A stretch of 64,000 nucleotides of DNA from Frigidibacter sp. (GTDB lineage: Bacteria; Pseudomonadota; Alphaproteobacteria; Rhodobacterales; Rhodobacteraceae). The stretch's first letter is position 1; every line of letters starts with the position of its first letter. Of the stretch, positions 1 through 8,955 are shown in pieces. The stretch spans positions 620,001 to 684,000 of the forward strand of contig NZ_JAUYTT010000008.1 of assembly GCF_030695035.1 (NCBI RefSeq), read 5' to 3'. Below the pieces are notes generated by a model, which was given only the letters and a program-made list of their open reading frames with translations, did no database searches and had not been told where the DNA came from. Both the position numbers and the translations under genes were made by a program.

Positions 1-2
1 CA

Positions 3-2057
3 TGGGACCTGCTGGCGCATTGGGCCGGGTCGCTGATCTTCGTGCTGGCGGCGCTGCTGATCCCGCGCCTCTTGTCGGACGTGCGCGCCTTCGATCTGGT
101 GCTGGTCGCCATCGTGGTGCTGGCGGCCTTCGTCGCCCGCGCCGCGATCTTGTTCATCGTGCTGCCGCTGCTGACGATGATCCGCCTGTCGCCACGGGTG
201 GAACGCCCCTACCGCGTGGCAATCCTCTGGGGCGGCCTGCGCGGCGCGGTCACGCTGGCGCTGGCGCTGGCGGTCACCGAAAGCCGGCTGGTCCCGCCCG
301 AGATCCAGCGGCAGGTCGGCATCCTCGCCACGGGCTTCACCCTCTTCACCCTCATCGTACAGGGCACCAGCCTGCGCCGGGTCATCGCCTGGCTCGGGCT
401 GGACCGGCTGTCGCCCATCGACACCGCGCTTGGCAATCAGGTCATCGCCGTGGCGTTGCAAACGGTGCGCGAGGGCGTGGCCGAAACCGCCCGCGACTTT
501 GGCCTGACGCGAGAGATCGTCCGCGACGAGGCCAAGCGCTTTGGCGAGAGGCTGGACGTCGCCGTGCGCCGCGCCGATGGCATGGAAGACATCCTCGACC
601 GCGACCGCATCACCCTGGGGCTGGTGGCGCTGGCCGGGCGCGAGCGCGACCTGATCCTTGAGGAGTTTCGCCAGCAGGTGATCCCGCCCGAGCTTGCCGA
701 ACGGCTGCTGGCCGGCGCCGACCGGATCATCGAGGCAACGCGGGCGAACGGGCGCACCGCCTATCGCACCGCGGCGCGCGCGAACCTTGCGACCGGCTGG
801 CGCTACCGCGCGGCCGAGGCGCTGCACAACCGCGCCGGGCTTGGCCGGCCGCTGGCGCGGCTGACCGAGGACCGGTTCGACATGCTGGTGACGCTGGGGA
901 TGATCCTGCCGGACCTGCACGGCTTCATCAACGACCGCATCCGCCGCATCCACGGCCGCCGGGTGGCGGACCTGCTGCATGAACTCCTCGACCGCCGCGC
1001 CGAGGAGACGCTCAAGGAGCTGGAGGGCCTGCGCCTGCAATTCCCCGGCTATGCCGAGATGCTGGAACGCCGCCTGATCCGCCGCACCACGCTGCGGCTG
1101 GAGGAACGGGAATATGACGCGCTGACCGAAGACGGGCTGATCGGGCCGGAACTGCGCGCCACGCTGGGGGATGAGATCGCGCGCCGCCGCGGTATTCTGG
1201 CTGCCCGCCCGACGCTGGACCTCAAGCTGCAGAAGTCGGATCTGGTGGCGCAGTTTCCACTGTTCGCGGGGCTGGACGAAAGCGCGCGCAAGATGCTGGC
1301 AAAGCGCCTGCGCACCCTCTATGTGCCGCCGGGCGAGGTGATCTTGCACCGCGACAGCGTGCCCCGGCAGGTCTGGTTCATCGCCTCGGGCGCAGTGGAG
1401 ACGGTGACGGCGGGCACGAAACACCGACTGGGACGCGGCGAGATGTTCGGGCAACTGGCGCTGCTGGCGCGGATGCGGCGGCGCACGCAGGTGGTGGCGA
1501 TCACCCATTGCACGCTGCTGGCGCTGGACGAGGCCCGCTTCCGCCGCCTGCTGGAAAAGAGCGCGACGCTGCGCCGCGCCGTCGTGGAAAGTGCCGCCCG
1601 CCGCGGGGTGAAGCTGGACCCGGCGCTGTTTGCCAAGGCCGGCGGTGCCCCCGCGACGGCGGCCGCACTGGCGTTGACGGTCGCGAAGGTGGAAGCGCAG
1701 GAGGTTGAGGCGGAGGCGGCGAGCCCGGAGGCGGCCGCCATCGTCGCGCCTGTGCCGGACGCAGTCGCTGTCGAAGCCGAGACGCAAGTGGAAGCCGCGC
1801 CTGCCCTGCCGGAGCCGGAAGTCGCCACGGCCGCGTCAACAGCGCCGGAAGAGCCCGTGGCCGAGCCTGTCAGCACCGCCGCACCCATGCCGGACGCCCC
1901 TGCAGTCGCGGCGCAGAGCGATGCGCCTGCAGAGCCGGAGCTCTTGCCGGAAATCCCCGCCGCGGCGGAAGCCTCTCCGCCAGCGGCGCCCGAGGAGGCC
2001 GAACCGGAGCCCACCAACGCGGCAGACCAGGACCCGCTCAGCGCGGGGCGCGGTTGA
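3..2057 (+). CDS. Na+/H+ antiporter (NhaP/CPA1 type) with cyclic-nucleotide-binding domain, 5' partial
   Basis: The reading frame is open to the left edge, so the N-terminal membrane core is missing; the GTG at 42 is internal. What remains begins with hydrophobic segments and the CPA1 motif WGGLRGAVTLALAL. A long helical cytosolic region follows, then a cNMP-binding fold at about residues 404-520 counted from position 42 (FPLFAGLDES, then GEMFGQLALLAR). The architecture resembles SOS1-like exchangers, where the cytosolic part controls transport. The last ~130 residues are Ala/Pro/Glu-rich and probably disordered. The gene should exchange Na+ for H+ across the inner membrane. Its 3' end overlaps convergent coaD by 20 bp. 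Whether the pocket binds a nucleotide cannot be told from sequence. Confidence 0.85.
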   Translation, partial: WDLLAHWAGSLIFVLAALLIPRLLSDVRAFDLVLVAIVVLAAFVARAAILFIVLPLLTMIRLSPRVERPYRVAILWGGLRGAVTLALALAVTESRLVPPEIQRQVGILATGFTLFTLIVQGTSLRRVIAWLGLDRLSPIDTALGNQVIAVALQTVREGVAETARDFGLTREIVRDEAKRFGERLDVAVRRADGMEDILDRDRITLGLVALAGRERDLILEEFRQQVIPPELAERLLAGADRIIEATRANGRTAYRTAARANLATGWRYRAAEALHNRAGLGRPLARLTEDRFDMLVTLGMILPDLHGFINDRIRRIHGRRVADLLHELLDRRAEETLKELEGLRLQFPGYAEMLERRLIRRTTLRLEEREYDALTEDGLIGPELRATLGDEIARRRGILAARPTLDLKLQKSDLVAQFPLFAGLDESARKMLAKRLRTLYVPPGEVILHRDSVPRQVWFIASGAVETVTAGTKHRLGRGEMFGQLALLARMRRRTQVVAITHCTLLALDEARFRRLLEKSATLRRAVVESAARRGVKLDPALFAKAGGAPATAAALALTVAKVEAQEVEAEAASPEAAAIVAPVPDAVAVEAETQVEAAPALPEPEVATAASTAPEEPVAEPVSTAAPMPDAPAVAAQSDAPAEPELLPEIPAAAEASPPAAPEEAEPEPTNAADQDPLSAGRG

Positions 2058-2541
2058 AGCGTTCGGTCAGCGCCACCACCACCGGCGCGGGCACGAATTG
2101 CGAGACATTGCCCCCCAGCCGGGCAATCTCTTTCACCAGCTTCGAGGCGATCGCCTGCCGCCGTGCATCGGCCATCAGGAACACGGTTTCCACCCCGGCA
2201 TCCAGCGCGCGGTTCATGCCGACCATCTGGAATTCATACTCGAAATCCGCCACCGCCCGCAGCCCGCGGATGATGACGCTGGCGCCCACATCCCGGGCGC
2301 AGTCGATCAGCAAGTTCTCGAACGGATGCACCAGGATCTCGGTGCCGGACTGGGCGGCGATGCGGCCGATCTCGTCCTCGACCATCCCCACCCGCTCTTC
2401 GAGCGTGAACAGCGGCCCCTTGTCGCGGTTGATGGCGACGCCGATCACCAGCCGGTCCACCAGCAGAGAGGCGCGCTCGATAATGTCGATATGCCCCAGC
2501 GTGACCGGGTCGAAGGTGCCGGGGTAAAGGCCGATGCGCAT
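2038..2541 (-). CDS. coaD: Phosphopantetheine adenylyltransferase
   Basis: CoaD transfers AMP from ATP to 4'-phosphopantetheine to give dephospho-CoA, the fourth step of coenzyme A synthesis, in the cytosol. The 167-residue length fits the family. The N-terminus has the nucleotidyltransferase signature GTFDPVTLGH, which contains the TxGH catalytic motif. Further in lies IRGLRAVADFEYEFQM, the substrate-binding stretch typical of CoaD, and the C-terminal helix reads KLVKEIARLGGNVS. ATG at 2541 starts directly on the MRIGLYPGTF family N-terminus. The gene is monocistronic as far as can be seen, and its last 20 bp overlap the convergent antiporter tail. Confidence 0.97.
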   Translation of the reverse strand: MRIGLYPGTFDPVTLGHIDIIERASLLVDRLVIGVAINRDKGPLFTLEERVGMVEDEIGRIAAQSGTEILVHPFENLLIDCARDVGASVIIRGLRAVADFEYEFQMVGMNRALDAGVETVFLMADARRQAIASKLVKEIARLGGNVSQFVPAPVVVALTERFNRAPR

Positions 2542-2673
2542 GCTGTCCCTCCACTTGGCGGGCAGGACCGAAGTCTTCTCGCCGCGCCCGAATTTTCAGC
2601 ACGCAACTATATTGCCCCGCCAAATGCAAGCGCCGCGTTGCAGCAGGCATGGCGGGGCATGTCTCGGCGGGCG

Positions 2674-3108
2674 TCAGTTGCCCATGATCATCCCGGTCAG
2701 CGCCTCGCGCTCCATCGACAGTTCCGACAGCCGCGCCTTGACCACATCGCCGATCGAGATCAGGCCGACCATCTCCTCGCCCTCCATCACCGGCATGTGG
2801 CGGAAGCGCCCGGCGCTCATCTTCTCCATCACGGTGACCGCGTCATCCTCGCGCCGGCACGACACGATGGCGCGGGTCATGATCGCCTCCACCGGGTCCG
2901 ACAGGCAGCCGGCGCCGCGGCGGCCAAGCTCGCGCACGATGTCGCGCTCGGACAGGATGCCAAGCACCGCCTTGCCATCGGGCGAGACGATCACCGCACC
3001 GATGCGGCGGGCCGACAGCACTTCGGCAACTGCAGCGAGGCTCCAGCCCGGCGCCACGGTGACCACGCCGTCATCGGCCTTCGATTTCAGAATCTGGTGA
3101 ACAAGCAT
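2674..3108 (-). CDS. CBS-pair domain protein
   Basis: This 144-residue soluble protein consists almost wholly of two CBS motifs. The first covers about residues 8-65 (WSLAAVAEVLSARRIGAVIV, then GILSERDIVREL). The second covers about 75-135 (VTVMEKMSAGRFRHMPVM, then VGLISIGDVV). Stand-alone CBS pairs usually bind adenosine nucleotides and modulate a partner enzyme or channel; the partner here is unknown. The start at 3108 gives the usual MLVHQIL N-terminus. About 130 bp separate it from coaD on the same strand, so co-transcription is possible but not shown. Confidence 0.9.
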   Translation of the reverse strand: MLVHQILKSKADDGVVTVAPGWSLAAVAEVLSARRIGAVIVSPDGKAVLGILSERDIVRELGRRGAGCLSDPVEAIMTRAIVSCRREDDAVTVMEKMSAGRFRHMPVMEGEEMVGLISIGDVVKARLSELSMEREALTGMIMGN

Positions 3109-3253
3109 CGAGTCCTCCTCTACCCAATTGCGCGCCTCCTCGGGGGGACAGCGTCCGCTGGGTGCGGCAGTCTGTCAAGGGGAGCGGGCGCAGGGGGAGC
3201 CTTTCGGCTGAGATTGGTGAATACGGCAAGTCGGAGGGCAGCGCGTGTTCCCC

Positions 3254-4156
3254 CTACTGCCCCGCCGCCAGCGCCTCCAGCCGCGCCACCTCGCGCCGCA
3301 GGCCCAGTGTCAGCGCCTCGGCGAACCGCGTCATCCGGTCGGACCGCCGGTCATCGGCATGGCGGATCAGCCAGAAGGCCCGGGTCAGCGCCACCTGCCC
3401 CGCCAGCACCCGGCGCAGGCCCGGGGCGAAGGGCATGGCGAAATCATGCACGATGCCTATCCCCGCCCCCGCCCGCAGCCACATCAGCTGCACCGACACC
3501 GAATTGGACCCCAGCGGCACCGTCCCGGCCCCCAGTTCCGCCAGATAATCCAGCTCCTTGTCGAAGATCATGTCGGGGATATAGCCCACCAGCCGATGCG
3601 CCTGCAGATCGGCGCGGGCGGTGATGGCGGGATTCGCCGCCAGATATCCGGCATCCCCCGCAAGGCTCAGCCGGTAATCGGTCAGCTTCTGCACCGTCAG
3701 CCGCCCCGCCTCGGGCGGGCTGACGGCGACGGCCATGTCCGCCTCGCGCTTGGACAGGTTGAACACCCGCGGCAGCGCCACGATCTGCACCTCCAGCCCC
3801 GGATTGGCATCGCAGATCGCCGCCGTCACCTGCGGCAGCAGATAGTTCGCGCAGCCATCGGGCGCCCCGAGGCGGATCTGGCCCGTCAGCCCCGCGCCCG
3901 CGCCCGCCATATCCTCCGTCGCACCCGCCACCGCCCGCTCTGCCGCCTCGGCATGGGCGACCAGCCGCCCGCCCGCCTCGGTCAGCCGGTAGCCCTGGGC
4001 AGAGCGCAGGAACAGCGGATGGCCAAGCGCCTCCTCCAGCCGGGCAATGCGCCGGCCCACGGTCGCCGCATCCAGCCGCAAGCCGCGCCCCGCGCCCGAC
4101 AGGCTCTCGCTGCGGGCCACGGCCAGAAAGATCCGCAGGTCATCCCAATCCGGCAT
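3254..4156 (-). CDS. LysR-family transcriptional regulator
   Basis: The protein has 300 residues, normal for the family. An N-terminal winged helix-turn-helix (about residues 1-62, WDDLRIFLAVARSESLSGAG, then RRIARLEEALGHPLFLR) is followed by a periplasmic-binding-type effector domain. It lies divergently to mmsA with a 106 bp shared intergenic region, the classic arrangement for a LysR protein controlling the adjacent operon. The likely targets are therefore the valine-degradation genes mmsA to mmsB and itself. The effector cannot be read from sequence. A TTTGC-N6-GCAAA dyad lies 11 bp upstream of its start codon. It ends in TAG, showing that TAG is an ordinary stop here. Confidence 0.92.
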   Translation of the reverse strand: MPDWDDLRIFLAVARSESLSGAGRGLRLDAATVGRRIARLEEALGHPLFLRSAQGYRLTEAGGRLVAHAEAAERAVAGATEDMAGAGAGLTGQIRLGAPDGCANYLLPQVTAAICDANPGLEVQIVALPRVFNLSKREADMAVAVSPPEAGRLTVQKLTDYRLSLAGDAGYLAANPAITARADLQAHRLVGYIPDMIFDKELDYLAELGAGTVPLGSNSVSVQLMWLRAGAGIGIVHDFAMPFAPGLRRVLAGQVALTRAFWLIRHADDRRSDRMTRFAEALTLGLRREVARLEALAAGQ

Positions 4157-4166
4157 CTGGCGCCCC

Positions 4167-4182
4167 TTTGCACATTTGCAAA
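4167..4182. promoter_or_regulatory. Inverted repeat TTTGC-N6-GCAAA, candidate LysR operator
   Basis: This perfect 5 bp dyad sits between the divergent lysR and mmsA genes, about 80 bp before mmsA and 11 bp before lysR. It has the size and T/A ends of LysR boxes. The assignment to this regulator is inferred from position only. Confidence 0.45.
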
Positions 4183-4262
4183 ACGATTTTGGGAAACTGA
4201 CGCTTTGCGCCGCAGAAATGCAAGCCTATGGTGACGCCAACCAGAACTTCGGGAGGAATGTC

Positions 4263-5762
4263 ATGGAAACCATCGGTCACTGGATCAACGGCAAGCTTGT
4301 GGCGGGCACGTCCGGCCGCTTTGCCGATGTCTTCAACCCCGCCACCGGCGATGTGCAGGCGCAGGTTGCCCTCGCCAGCACCGCCGAGATCGACGCCGCC
4401 ATCGCCGACGCCGCCGAGGCGCAGGTGAAATGGGGCGCGACCAACCCGCAGCGCCGCGCGCGTGTGATGATGGAGATGGTGCGTCTCATCAACCGTGACA
4501 TGGACAAGCTGGCCGAGAAGCTGTCCTCCGAACATGGCAAGACCTTCCCCGATGCCAAGGGCGATATCCAGCGCGGGCTGGAGGTGATCGAGTTCTGCAT
4601 CGGTGCCCCGCATCTGCTGAAGGGCGAGTTCACCGACAGCGCCGGCCCGGGGATCGACATGTATTCGCTGCGCCAGCCGCTTGGCGTGGCCGCGGGCATC
4701 ACCCCGTTCAACTTCCCCGCCATGATCCCGCTGTGGAAAATGGGCCCGGCGCTGGCCGCGGGCAATTCGTTCATCCTCAAGCCGTCCGAACGCGACCCCT
4801 CGGTCCCGCTGATGCTGGCGGCGCTGTTTCAGGAGGCGGGGCTGCCCGACGGCGTGCTGCAGGTCATCAACGGCGACAAGGAAGCCGTCGATGCGATCCT
4901 GGACAATGACACCGTGCAGGCCATCGGCTTCGTCGGCTCCACCCCGATCGCGCAATACATCTATGCGCGCGGCTGCGCGAACGGCAAGCGCGTGCAATGT
5001 TTCGGCGGCGCCAAGAACCACATGATCATCATGCCCGATGCCGATCTGGATCAGGCCGCCGACGCGCTGGTGGGGGCCGGTTTCGGCGCGGCAGGCGAGC
5101 GCTGCATGGCGATCTCGGTCGCAGTGCCGGTTGGCGACGCCACCGCCGATGCGCTGATCGAAAAGCTGATCCCGCGGATCGAGCGGCTGAAGGTCGGCCC
5201 GTGGACGGCGGGCGACGATGTGGATTACGGCCCGGTCGTCACCGCCGCCGCCAAGGCCAATATCCTGAAGCTGGTGGAATCGGGCGTCGAGCAGGGCGCG
5301 AAACTGGTGGTCGATGGCCGTGGCTTCAGCCTGCAGGGCTATGAGGACGGCTTCTTCGTCGGCCCGCACTTGTTTGACCATGTCACGCCTGACATGGACA
5401 TCTACCGCAAAGAGATCTTCGGGCCGGTCCTCTCCACAGTCCGCGCGCAATCCTACGAGGAGGCGCTGAAGCTGGCGATGGACCATGAATATGGCAACGG
5501 CACCGCGATCTATACCCGCGATGGCGACACCGCGCGCGACTTCGCCAACCGGATCAACGTTGGCATGATCGGCATCAACGTGCCGATCCCGGTACCGCTG
5601 GCCTATCACACCTTCGGCGGGTGGAAGAAATCGGTGTTCGGCGACCTGAACCAGCACGGGACTGATGCCTTCCGCTTCTACACGCGCACCAAGACCGTCA
5701 CGGCGCGCTGGCCGTCGGGCATGAAGGAAGGCGCGGCGTTCAACTTCAAGGCGATGGACTGA
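4263..5762 (+). CDS. mmsA: CoA-acylating methylmalonate-semialdehyde dehydrogenase
   Basis: MmsA oxidises methylmalonate semialdehyde with NAD+ and CoA to propionyl-CoA and CO2, the last step of distal valine catabolism. The 499-residue product starts at METIGHWINGK. GGGAGGA lies 5 nt upstream, which decides this start over the longer ORF opened at 4047. The aldehyde-dehydrogenase fold is clear: NFPAMIPLWKMGPALAAGNS, then the nucleotide-binding GFVGSTPIAQYIY, and the catalytic cysteine in AAGERCMAISVAV. IFGPVLSTVRA is the usual C-terminal motif. It heads a plus-strand cluster with the three preceding enzymes of the same pathway, divergent from a LysR gene. Confidence 0.96.
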   Translation: METIGHWINGKLVAGTSGRFADVFNPATGDVQAQVALASTAEIDAAIADAAEAQVKWGATNPQRRARVMMEMVRLINRDMDKLAEKLSSEHGKTFPDAKGDIQRGLEVIEFCIGAPHLLKGEFTDSAGPGIDMYSLRQPLGVAAGITPFNFPAMIPLWKMGPALAAGNSFILKPSERDPSVPLMLAALFQEAGLPDGVLQVINGDKEAVDAILDNDTVQAIGFVGSTPIAQYIYARGCANGKRVQCFGGAKNHMIIMPDADLDQAADALVGAGFGAAGERCMAISVAVPVGDATADALIEKLIPRIERLKVGPWTAGDDVDYGPVVTAAAKANILKLVESGVEQGAKLVVDGRGFSLQGYEDGFFVGPHLFDHVTPDMDIYRKEIFGPVLSTVRAQSYEEALKLAMDHEYGNGTAIYTRDGDTARDFANRINVGMIGINVPIPVPLAYHTFGGWKKSVFGDLNQHGTDAFRFYTRTKTVTARWPSGMKEGAAFNFKAMD

Positions 5763-5845
5763 TCCGCTGCGCGGATCAGCTAACAGCGAGACCGTGCAGG
5801 GCTGAAACCACGGCCCTGCGCGCGCCTTGCAAAAGTCCTGCAAGG
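5761..5845 (+). other. Three consecutive hairpins in the mmsA to acyl-CoA dehydrogenase spacer
   Basis: The 126 bp spacer holds GATCCGC-tgc-GCGGATC right at the mmsA stop, then GCAGGGC with a 10 nt loop and GCCCTGC, then CCTTGCA-N7-TGCAAGG. None is followed by a T-run, so they look like mRNA processing or stabilising structures rather than a terminator. The last one also contains a TTGCA/TGCAA dyad like the one near lysR. Confidence 0.5.
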
Positions 5846-5888
5846 TTCGCCCGCTAGACCACCAGAAACCGACGGAGGGGAGGCTGTC

Positions 5889-7034
5889 ATGGATTTCGCG
5901 CTCAGCGAGGAGCAGCAGGCCATTTTCGACATGGCCTACGGCTTCGGCCAGGAACATATCGCGCCCTTCGCCCGGCAATGGGAGGCCGAGGGCACGATCC
6001 CCAAGGCGCTCTGGCCCAAGGTGGCGGAGCTGGGTCTTGGCGGCATCTACGTGTCCGAGGATGTCGGCGGATCGGGCCTCAGCCGCCTCGATGCCACGCT
6101 GGTCTTCGAGGCGCTGGCGATGGCCTGCCCGGCGGTCGGCAGCTTCCTGTCGATCCACAACATGTGCGGCGGCATGATCGACAAGTTCGGCAGCCCCGAG
6201 ACGCGGGCCGCGTGGCTGCCCGCCCTGTGCAGCATGGAGAAGATCTTCTCCTACTGCCTCACCGAACCCGGATCGGGCTCCGACGCCGCCGCCCTGCGCA
6301 CCCGCGCCGAGAAGACCAATGACGGCTACCGCCTGACCGGCACCAAGGCCTTCATCTCGGGCGGCGGTTACTCGGATGTTTACGTGACGATGGTCCGCAC
6401 CGGCGAGGACGGGCCCAAGGGCATCTCCACCGTGATTGTGGAGGCCGGGGCGCCGGGCCTGTCCTTCGGCGGGCTGGAGGACAAGATGGGCTGGCGCGCG
6501 CAGCCGACCCGGCAGGTGCAGTTCGACGAGTGCCCGGTGCCCGCCGCCAACCTGATTGGCGAGGAGGGCCGCGGTTTCGCTTATGCGATGGCCGGGCTCG
6601 ATGGCGGGCGGCTTAACATCGCCGCCTCTGCCCTTGGCGGCGCGCAGGCGGCGCTGGATGCGACGCTGACCTATATGGCGGAGCGGAAGGCCTTCGGCCG
6701 CTCCATCGACCAGTTCCAGGCGCTTCAGTTCCGCCTGGCCGAGATGGAGGTGAAGCTGCAATCCTCGCGCATCTTCCTGCGGCAGGCGGCCTCCAAGCTC
6801 GACGCGGGCGCGGCCGATGCCACCAAGTTCTGCGCCATGGCCAAGATGTATGTGACCGACGCCGCCTTTGCGGTCGCCAATGACTGCCTGCAGATGCATG
6901 GCGGTTACGGCTACCTTGGCGATTACGGCATCGAGAAGCTGGTGCGCGACCTGCGCGTGCATCAGATCCTTGAAGGCACGAATGAGATCATGCGCCTGAT
7001 CGTGGCGCGCGAGATGCTGGCGGGGCGGAAATGA
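5889..7034 (+). CDS. Acyl-CoA dehydrogenase, probable isobutyryl-CoA dehydrogenase
   Basis: This FAD-dependent enzyme of 381 residues most likely converts isobutyryl-CoA to methacrylyl-CoA and passes electrons to ETF. Family marks are MDFALSEEQQAIFDMAYGFG at the N-terminus, YCLTEPGSGSDAAALRTRAE for FAD binding, and the C-terminal MHGGYGYLGDYGIEKLVRDL with QILEGTNEIMRLI. Substrate choice is inferred from its place between mmsA and the 3-hydroxyisobutyryl-CoA hydrolase; sequence alone would also allow another short branched acyl-CoA. A strong GGAGGGGAGG Shine-Dalgarno precedes the ATG. Its stop overlaps the next start by 4 bp (ATGA), a sign of coupled translation. Confidence 0.92.
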   Translation: MDFALSEEQQAIFDMAYGFGQEHIAPFARQWEAEGTIPKALWPKVAELGLGGIYVSEDVGGSGLSRLDATLVFEALAMACPAVGSFLSIHNMCGGMIDKFGSPETRAAWLPALCSMEKIFSYCLTEPGSGSDAAALRTRAEKTNDGYRLTGTKAFISGGGYSDVYVTMVRTGEDGPKGISTVIVEAGAPGLSFGGLEDKMGWRAQPTRQVQFDECPVPAANLIGEEGRGFAYAMAGLDGGRLNIAASALGGAQAALDATLTYMAERKAFGRSIDQFQALQFRLAEMEVKLQSSRIFLRQAASKLDAGAADATKFCAMAKMYVTDAAFAVANDCLQMHGGYGYLGDYGIEKLVRDLRVHQILEGTNEIMRLIVAREMLAGRK

Positions 7035-8065
7035 CAGAAGACCTGCATATCCGCACCGAAGGCCGCGCCGGGCGCATCACCCTCACCCGCCCCAAGGCGC
7101 TGAACGCGCTGAGCCATCCGATGGCTCTGGCGCTGGAGGCGGCCATCGACCTGTGGCGCGAAGATCCCGCCGTCGATCTGGTGATCCTCGACGCGGAAGG
7201 CGAGCGCGCGTTTTGCGCGGGCGGCGACATCGCCGATGTCTACCGCGCCGGCAAGGCCGGGGATGACACCGCGGGCCGCGATTTCTGGCGTGACGAATAC
7301 CGGATGAACGCCAAGCTGGCGGAGTACCCCAAGCCGATCATCGCGCTGATGCAGGGCTTCGTGATGGGCGGCGGCGTTGGCATCGGCTGCCATGTCAGCC
7401 ACCGGGTTGTCGGCGACACCACCCAGATGTCGATGCCAGAATGCGGCATCGGCCTGATCCCCGATGTGGGCGGCACCCTGCTGCTGGCCCGCGCGCCCGG
7501 ACAGCTTGGCCGCCTCCTTGGCCTTACCGGCACGCGGATGGGGGCCGGCGACGCCATCCACGCGGGCTTCGCCGATCACTACCTGCCCGAGGCGGAGTGG
7601 CCCGCCCTCATCGCCGAGCTCTGCGCCACCGGCGATCCCGGCCGCGTTGCTGCCCGCGCCCTGATGGCCCCCGCCAGCCCGCTGGCCGAGGCTGCGGCGG
7701 GCATCGACGCGGCATTCAGCGACACCGACATTGCGCAAATCGTTGATCGACTGGAGCAGCACCCCGAGCCTTGGGCCAGCGACGCGCGCAAGGCCATCCT
7801 GCGCAACTCGCCACTGTCGATGGGCTGCACGCTGGACCTGCTGGGGGCGCTCTCGCCCACCGACGGCATCCGCGAAGCCCTCACCAACGAGTTCCGCTTC
7901 ACCTACCACGCCGTGGCGCAGACCGACTTTCTGGAGGGCGTGCGCGCCCAGATCATCGACAAGGACCGCACCCCGCGCTGGCGCCATGCCGGCACCCTGA
8001 CCGTTCCCGCCGAGGAACGGCAGGCGCTGCTGGCGCCGCTGGGGCCAAGCGAATTGAGCTTCTGA
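7031..8065 (+). CDS. 3-hydroxyisobutyryl-CoA hydrolase (crotonase family)
   Basis: The enzyme hydrolyses 3-hydroxyisobutyryl-CoA to free 3-hydroxyisobutyrate. Its 344 residues are longer than a plain enoyl-CoA hydratase and match the HIBCH branch. The crotonase core is visible as ERAFCAGGDIADVYRAGK, which forms the oxyanion hole. It is followed by MQGFVMGGGVGIGCHVSHRV and MPECGIGLIPDVGGTLLLAR. The long C-terminal part ending near RTPRWRH is typical of HIBCH. It overlaps the upstream dehydrogenase by 4 bp and sits 12 bp before mmsB, so all three are surely one transcript. An ordinary enoyl-CoA hydratase is possible but would need a methacrylyl-CoA hydratase elsewhere for the opposite reason. 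Confidence 0.9.
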   Translation: MTEDLHIRTEGRAGRITLTRPKALNALSHPMALALEAAIDLWREDPAVDLVILDAEGERAFCAGGDIADVYRAGKAGDDTAGRDFWRDEYRMNAKLAEYPKPIIALMQGFVMGGGVGIGCHVSHRVVGDTTQMSMPECGIGLIPDVGGTLLLARAPGQLGRLLGLTGTRMGAGDAIHAGFADHYLPEAEWPALIAELCATGDPGRVAARALMAPASPLAEAAAGIDAAFSDTDIAQIVDRLEQHPEPWASDARKAILRNSPLSMGCTLDLLGALSPTDGIREALTNEFRFTYHAVAQTDFLEGVRAQIIDKDRTPRWRHAGTLTVPAEERQALLAPLGPSELSF

Positions 8066-8077
8066 GGAGGAGAGACC

Positions 8078-8950
8078 ATGAAGATCGCGTTTCTGGGACT
8101 GGGCAACATGGGCACGCCGATGGCCGCCAATCTGGCAAAGGCCGGCCATGATGTGACGGGCTATGACCCCGCCACCCCGATGCCCGCGGGCGTCACCGGC
8201 GCGATCAGCGCGGCGGGCGCGGTGCAGGGGGCCGAGGTGGTCATCACCATGCTGCCCAACGGCGCGATCCTGCGCGGCGTCGCGGCCGAGGTGATCCCGG
8301 CGATGGCCCCGGGCGCGGTGCTGGTCGATTGCTCCACCGTCGATGTCGACAGCGCCCGCGCCGTGGCCGAGCAGGCGGCCGCTGCGGGCCTCGCCGCGCT
8401 CGATGCGCCCGTGTCGGGCGGGGTCGGCGGCGCGAGTGCCGGCACGCTGACCTTCATGGTCGGCGGCCCCGATGCCGCCTTCGCCACCGCCCTGCCGCTC
8501 TTCGAGGTAATGGGCCAGAAGGCGGTGCATTGCGGCGGCGCGGGCGCCGGGCAAGCAGCCAAGATCTGCAACAACATGATCCTCGGCGTCACCATGATCG
8601 CCACCTGCGAGGCCTTCGCGCTGGCCGACAAGCTGGGGCTGGACCGGCAGAAGATGTTCGACGTCGTCTCCACTTCCTCGGGCTATTCCTGGTCGATGAA
8701 CGCCTATTGCCCGGCCCCCGGCGTCGGCCCGACCAGCCCCGCCGACAACGGCTACAAGCCCGGCTTCGCGGCGGAACTGATGCTCAAGGACCTGCGCCTC
8801 AGCCAGCAGGCGGCGGGATCTGCCGATGCCGACACCCCGATGGGCGCGCTGGCGACGCTGCTCTATGAGGCGTTCGTCGAGGCGGAAGGCGGCCGCGGCC
8901 GCGACTTCTCGGCCATGCTGCCGCGGTTCGAGGCGCGCAGTCGCAGCTAA
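8078..8950 (+). CDS. mmsB: 3-hydroxyisobutyrate dehydrogenase
   Basis: MmsB oxidises 3-hydroxyisobutyrate to methylmalonate semialdehyde with NAD+, feeding MmsA. The 290-residue protein opens with the Rossmann motif FLGLGNMGTPMAANLAKAGH. DAPVSGGVGGASAGTLTFMV is the substrate-binding signature of the beta-hydroxyacid dehydrogenase family. The catalytic lysine lies in GAGQAAKICNNMIL. AGGAGGAGAGACC just before the ATG gives a strong ribosome site. It is the last gene of the valine cluster; downstream come three CCGCGCGCGA repeats and then a promoter-like TATAAT for DUF2892. Confidence 0.95.
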   Translation: MKIAFLGLGNMGTPMAANLAKAGHDVTGYDPATPMPAGVTGAISAAGAVQGAEVVITMLPNGAILRGVAAEVIPAMAPGAVLVDCSTVDVDSARAVAEQAAAAGLAALDAPVSGGVGGASAGTLTFMVGGPDAAFATALPLFEVMGQKAVHCGGAGAGQAAKICNNMILGVTMIATCEAFALADKLGLDRQKMFDVVSTSSGYSWSMNAYCPAPGVGPTSPADNGYKPGFAAELMLKDLRLSQQAAGSADADTPMGALATLLYEAFVEAEGGRGRDFSAMLPRFEARSRS

Positions 8951-8955
8951 GATCC

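Noticed and set aside
4140-6962. 940-residue minus-strand ORF opposite mmsA and the acyl-CoA dehydrogenase
   Set aside because: High-GC shadow with no domain; the plus-strand genes carry complete catalytic motifs.
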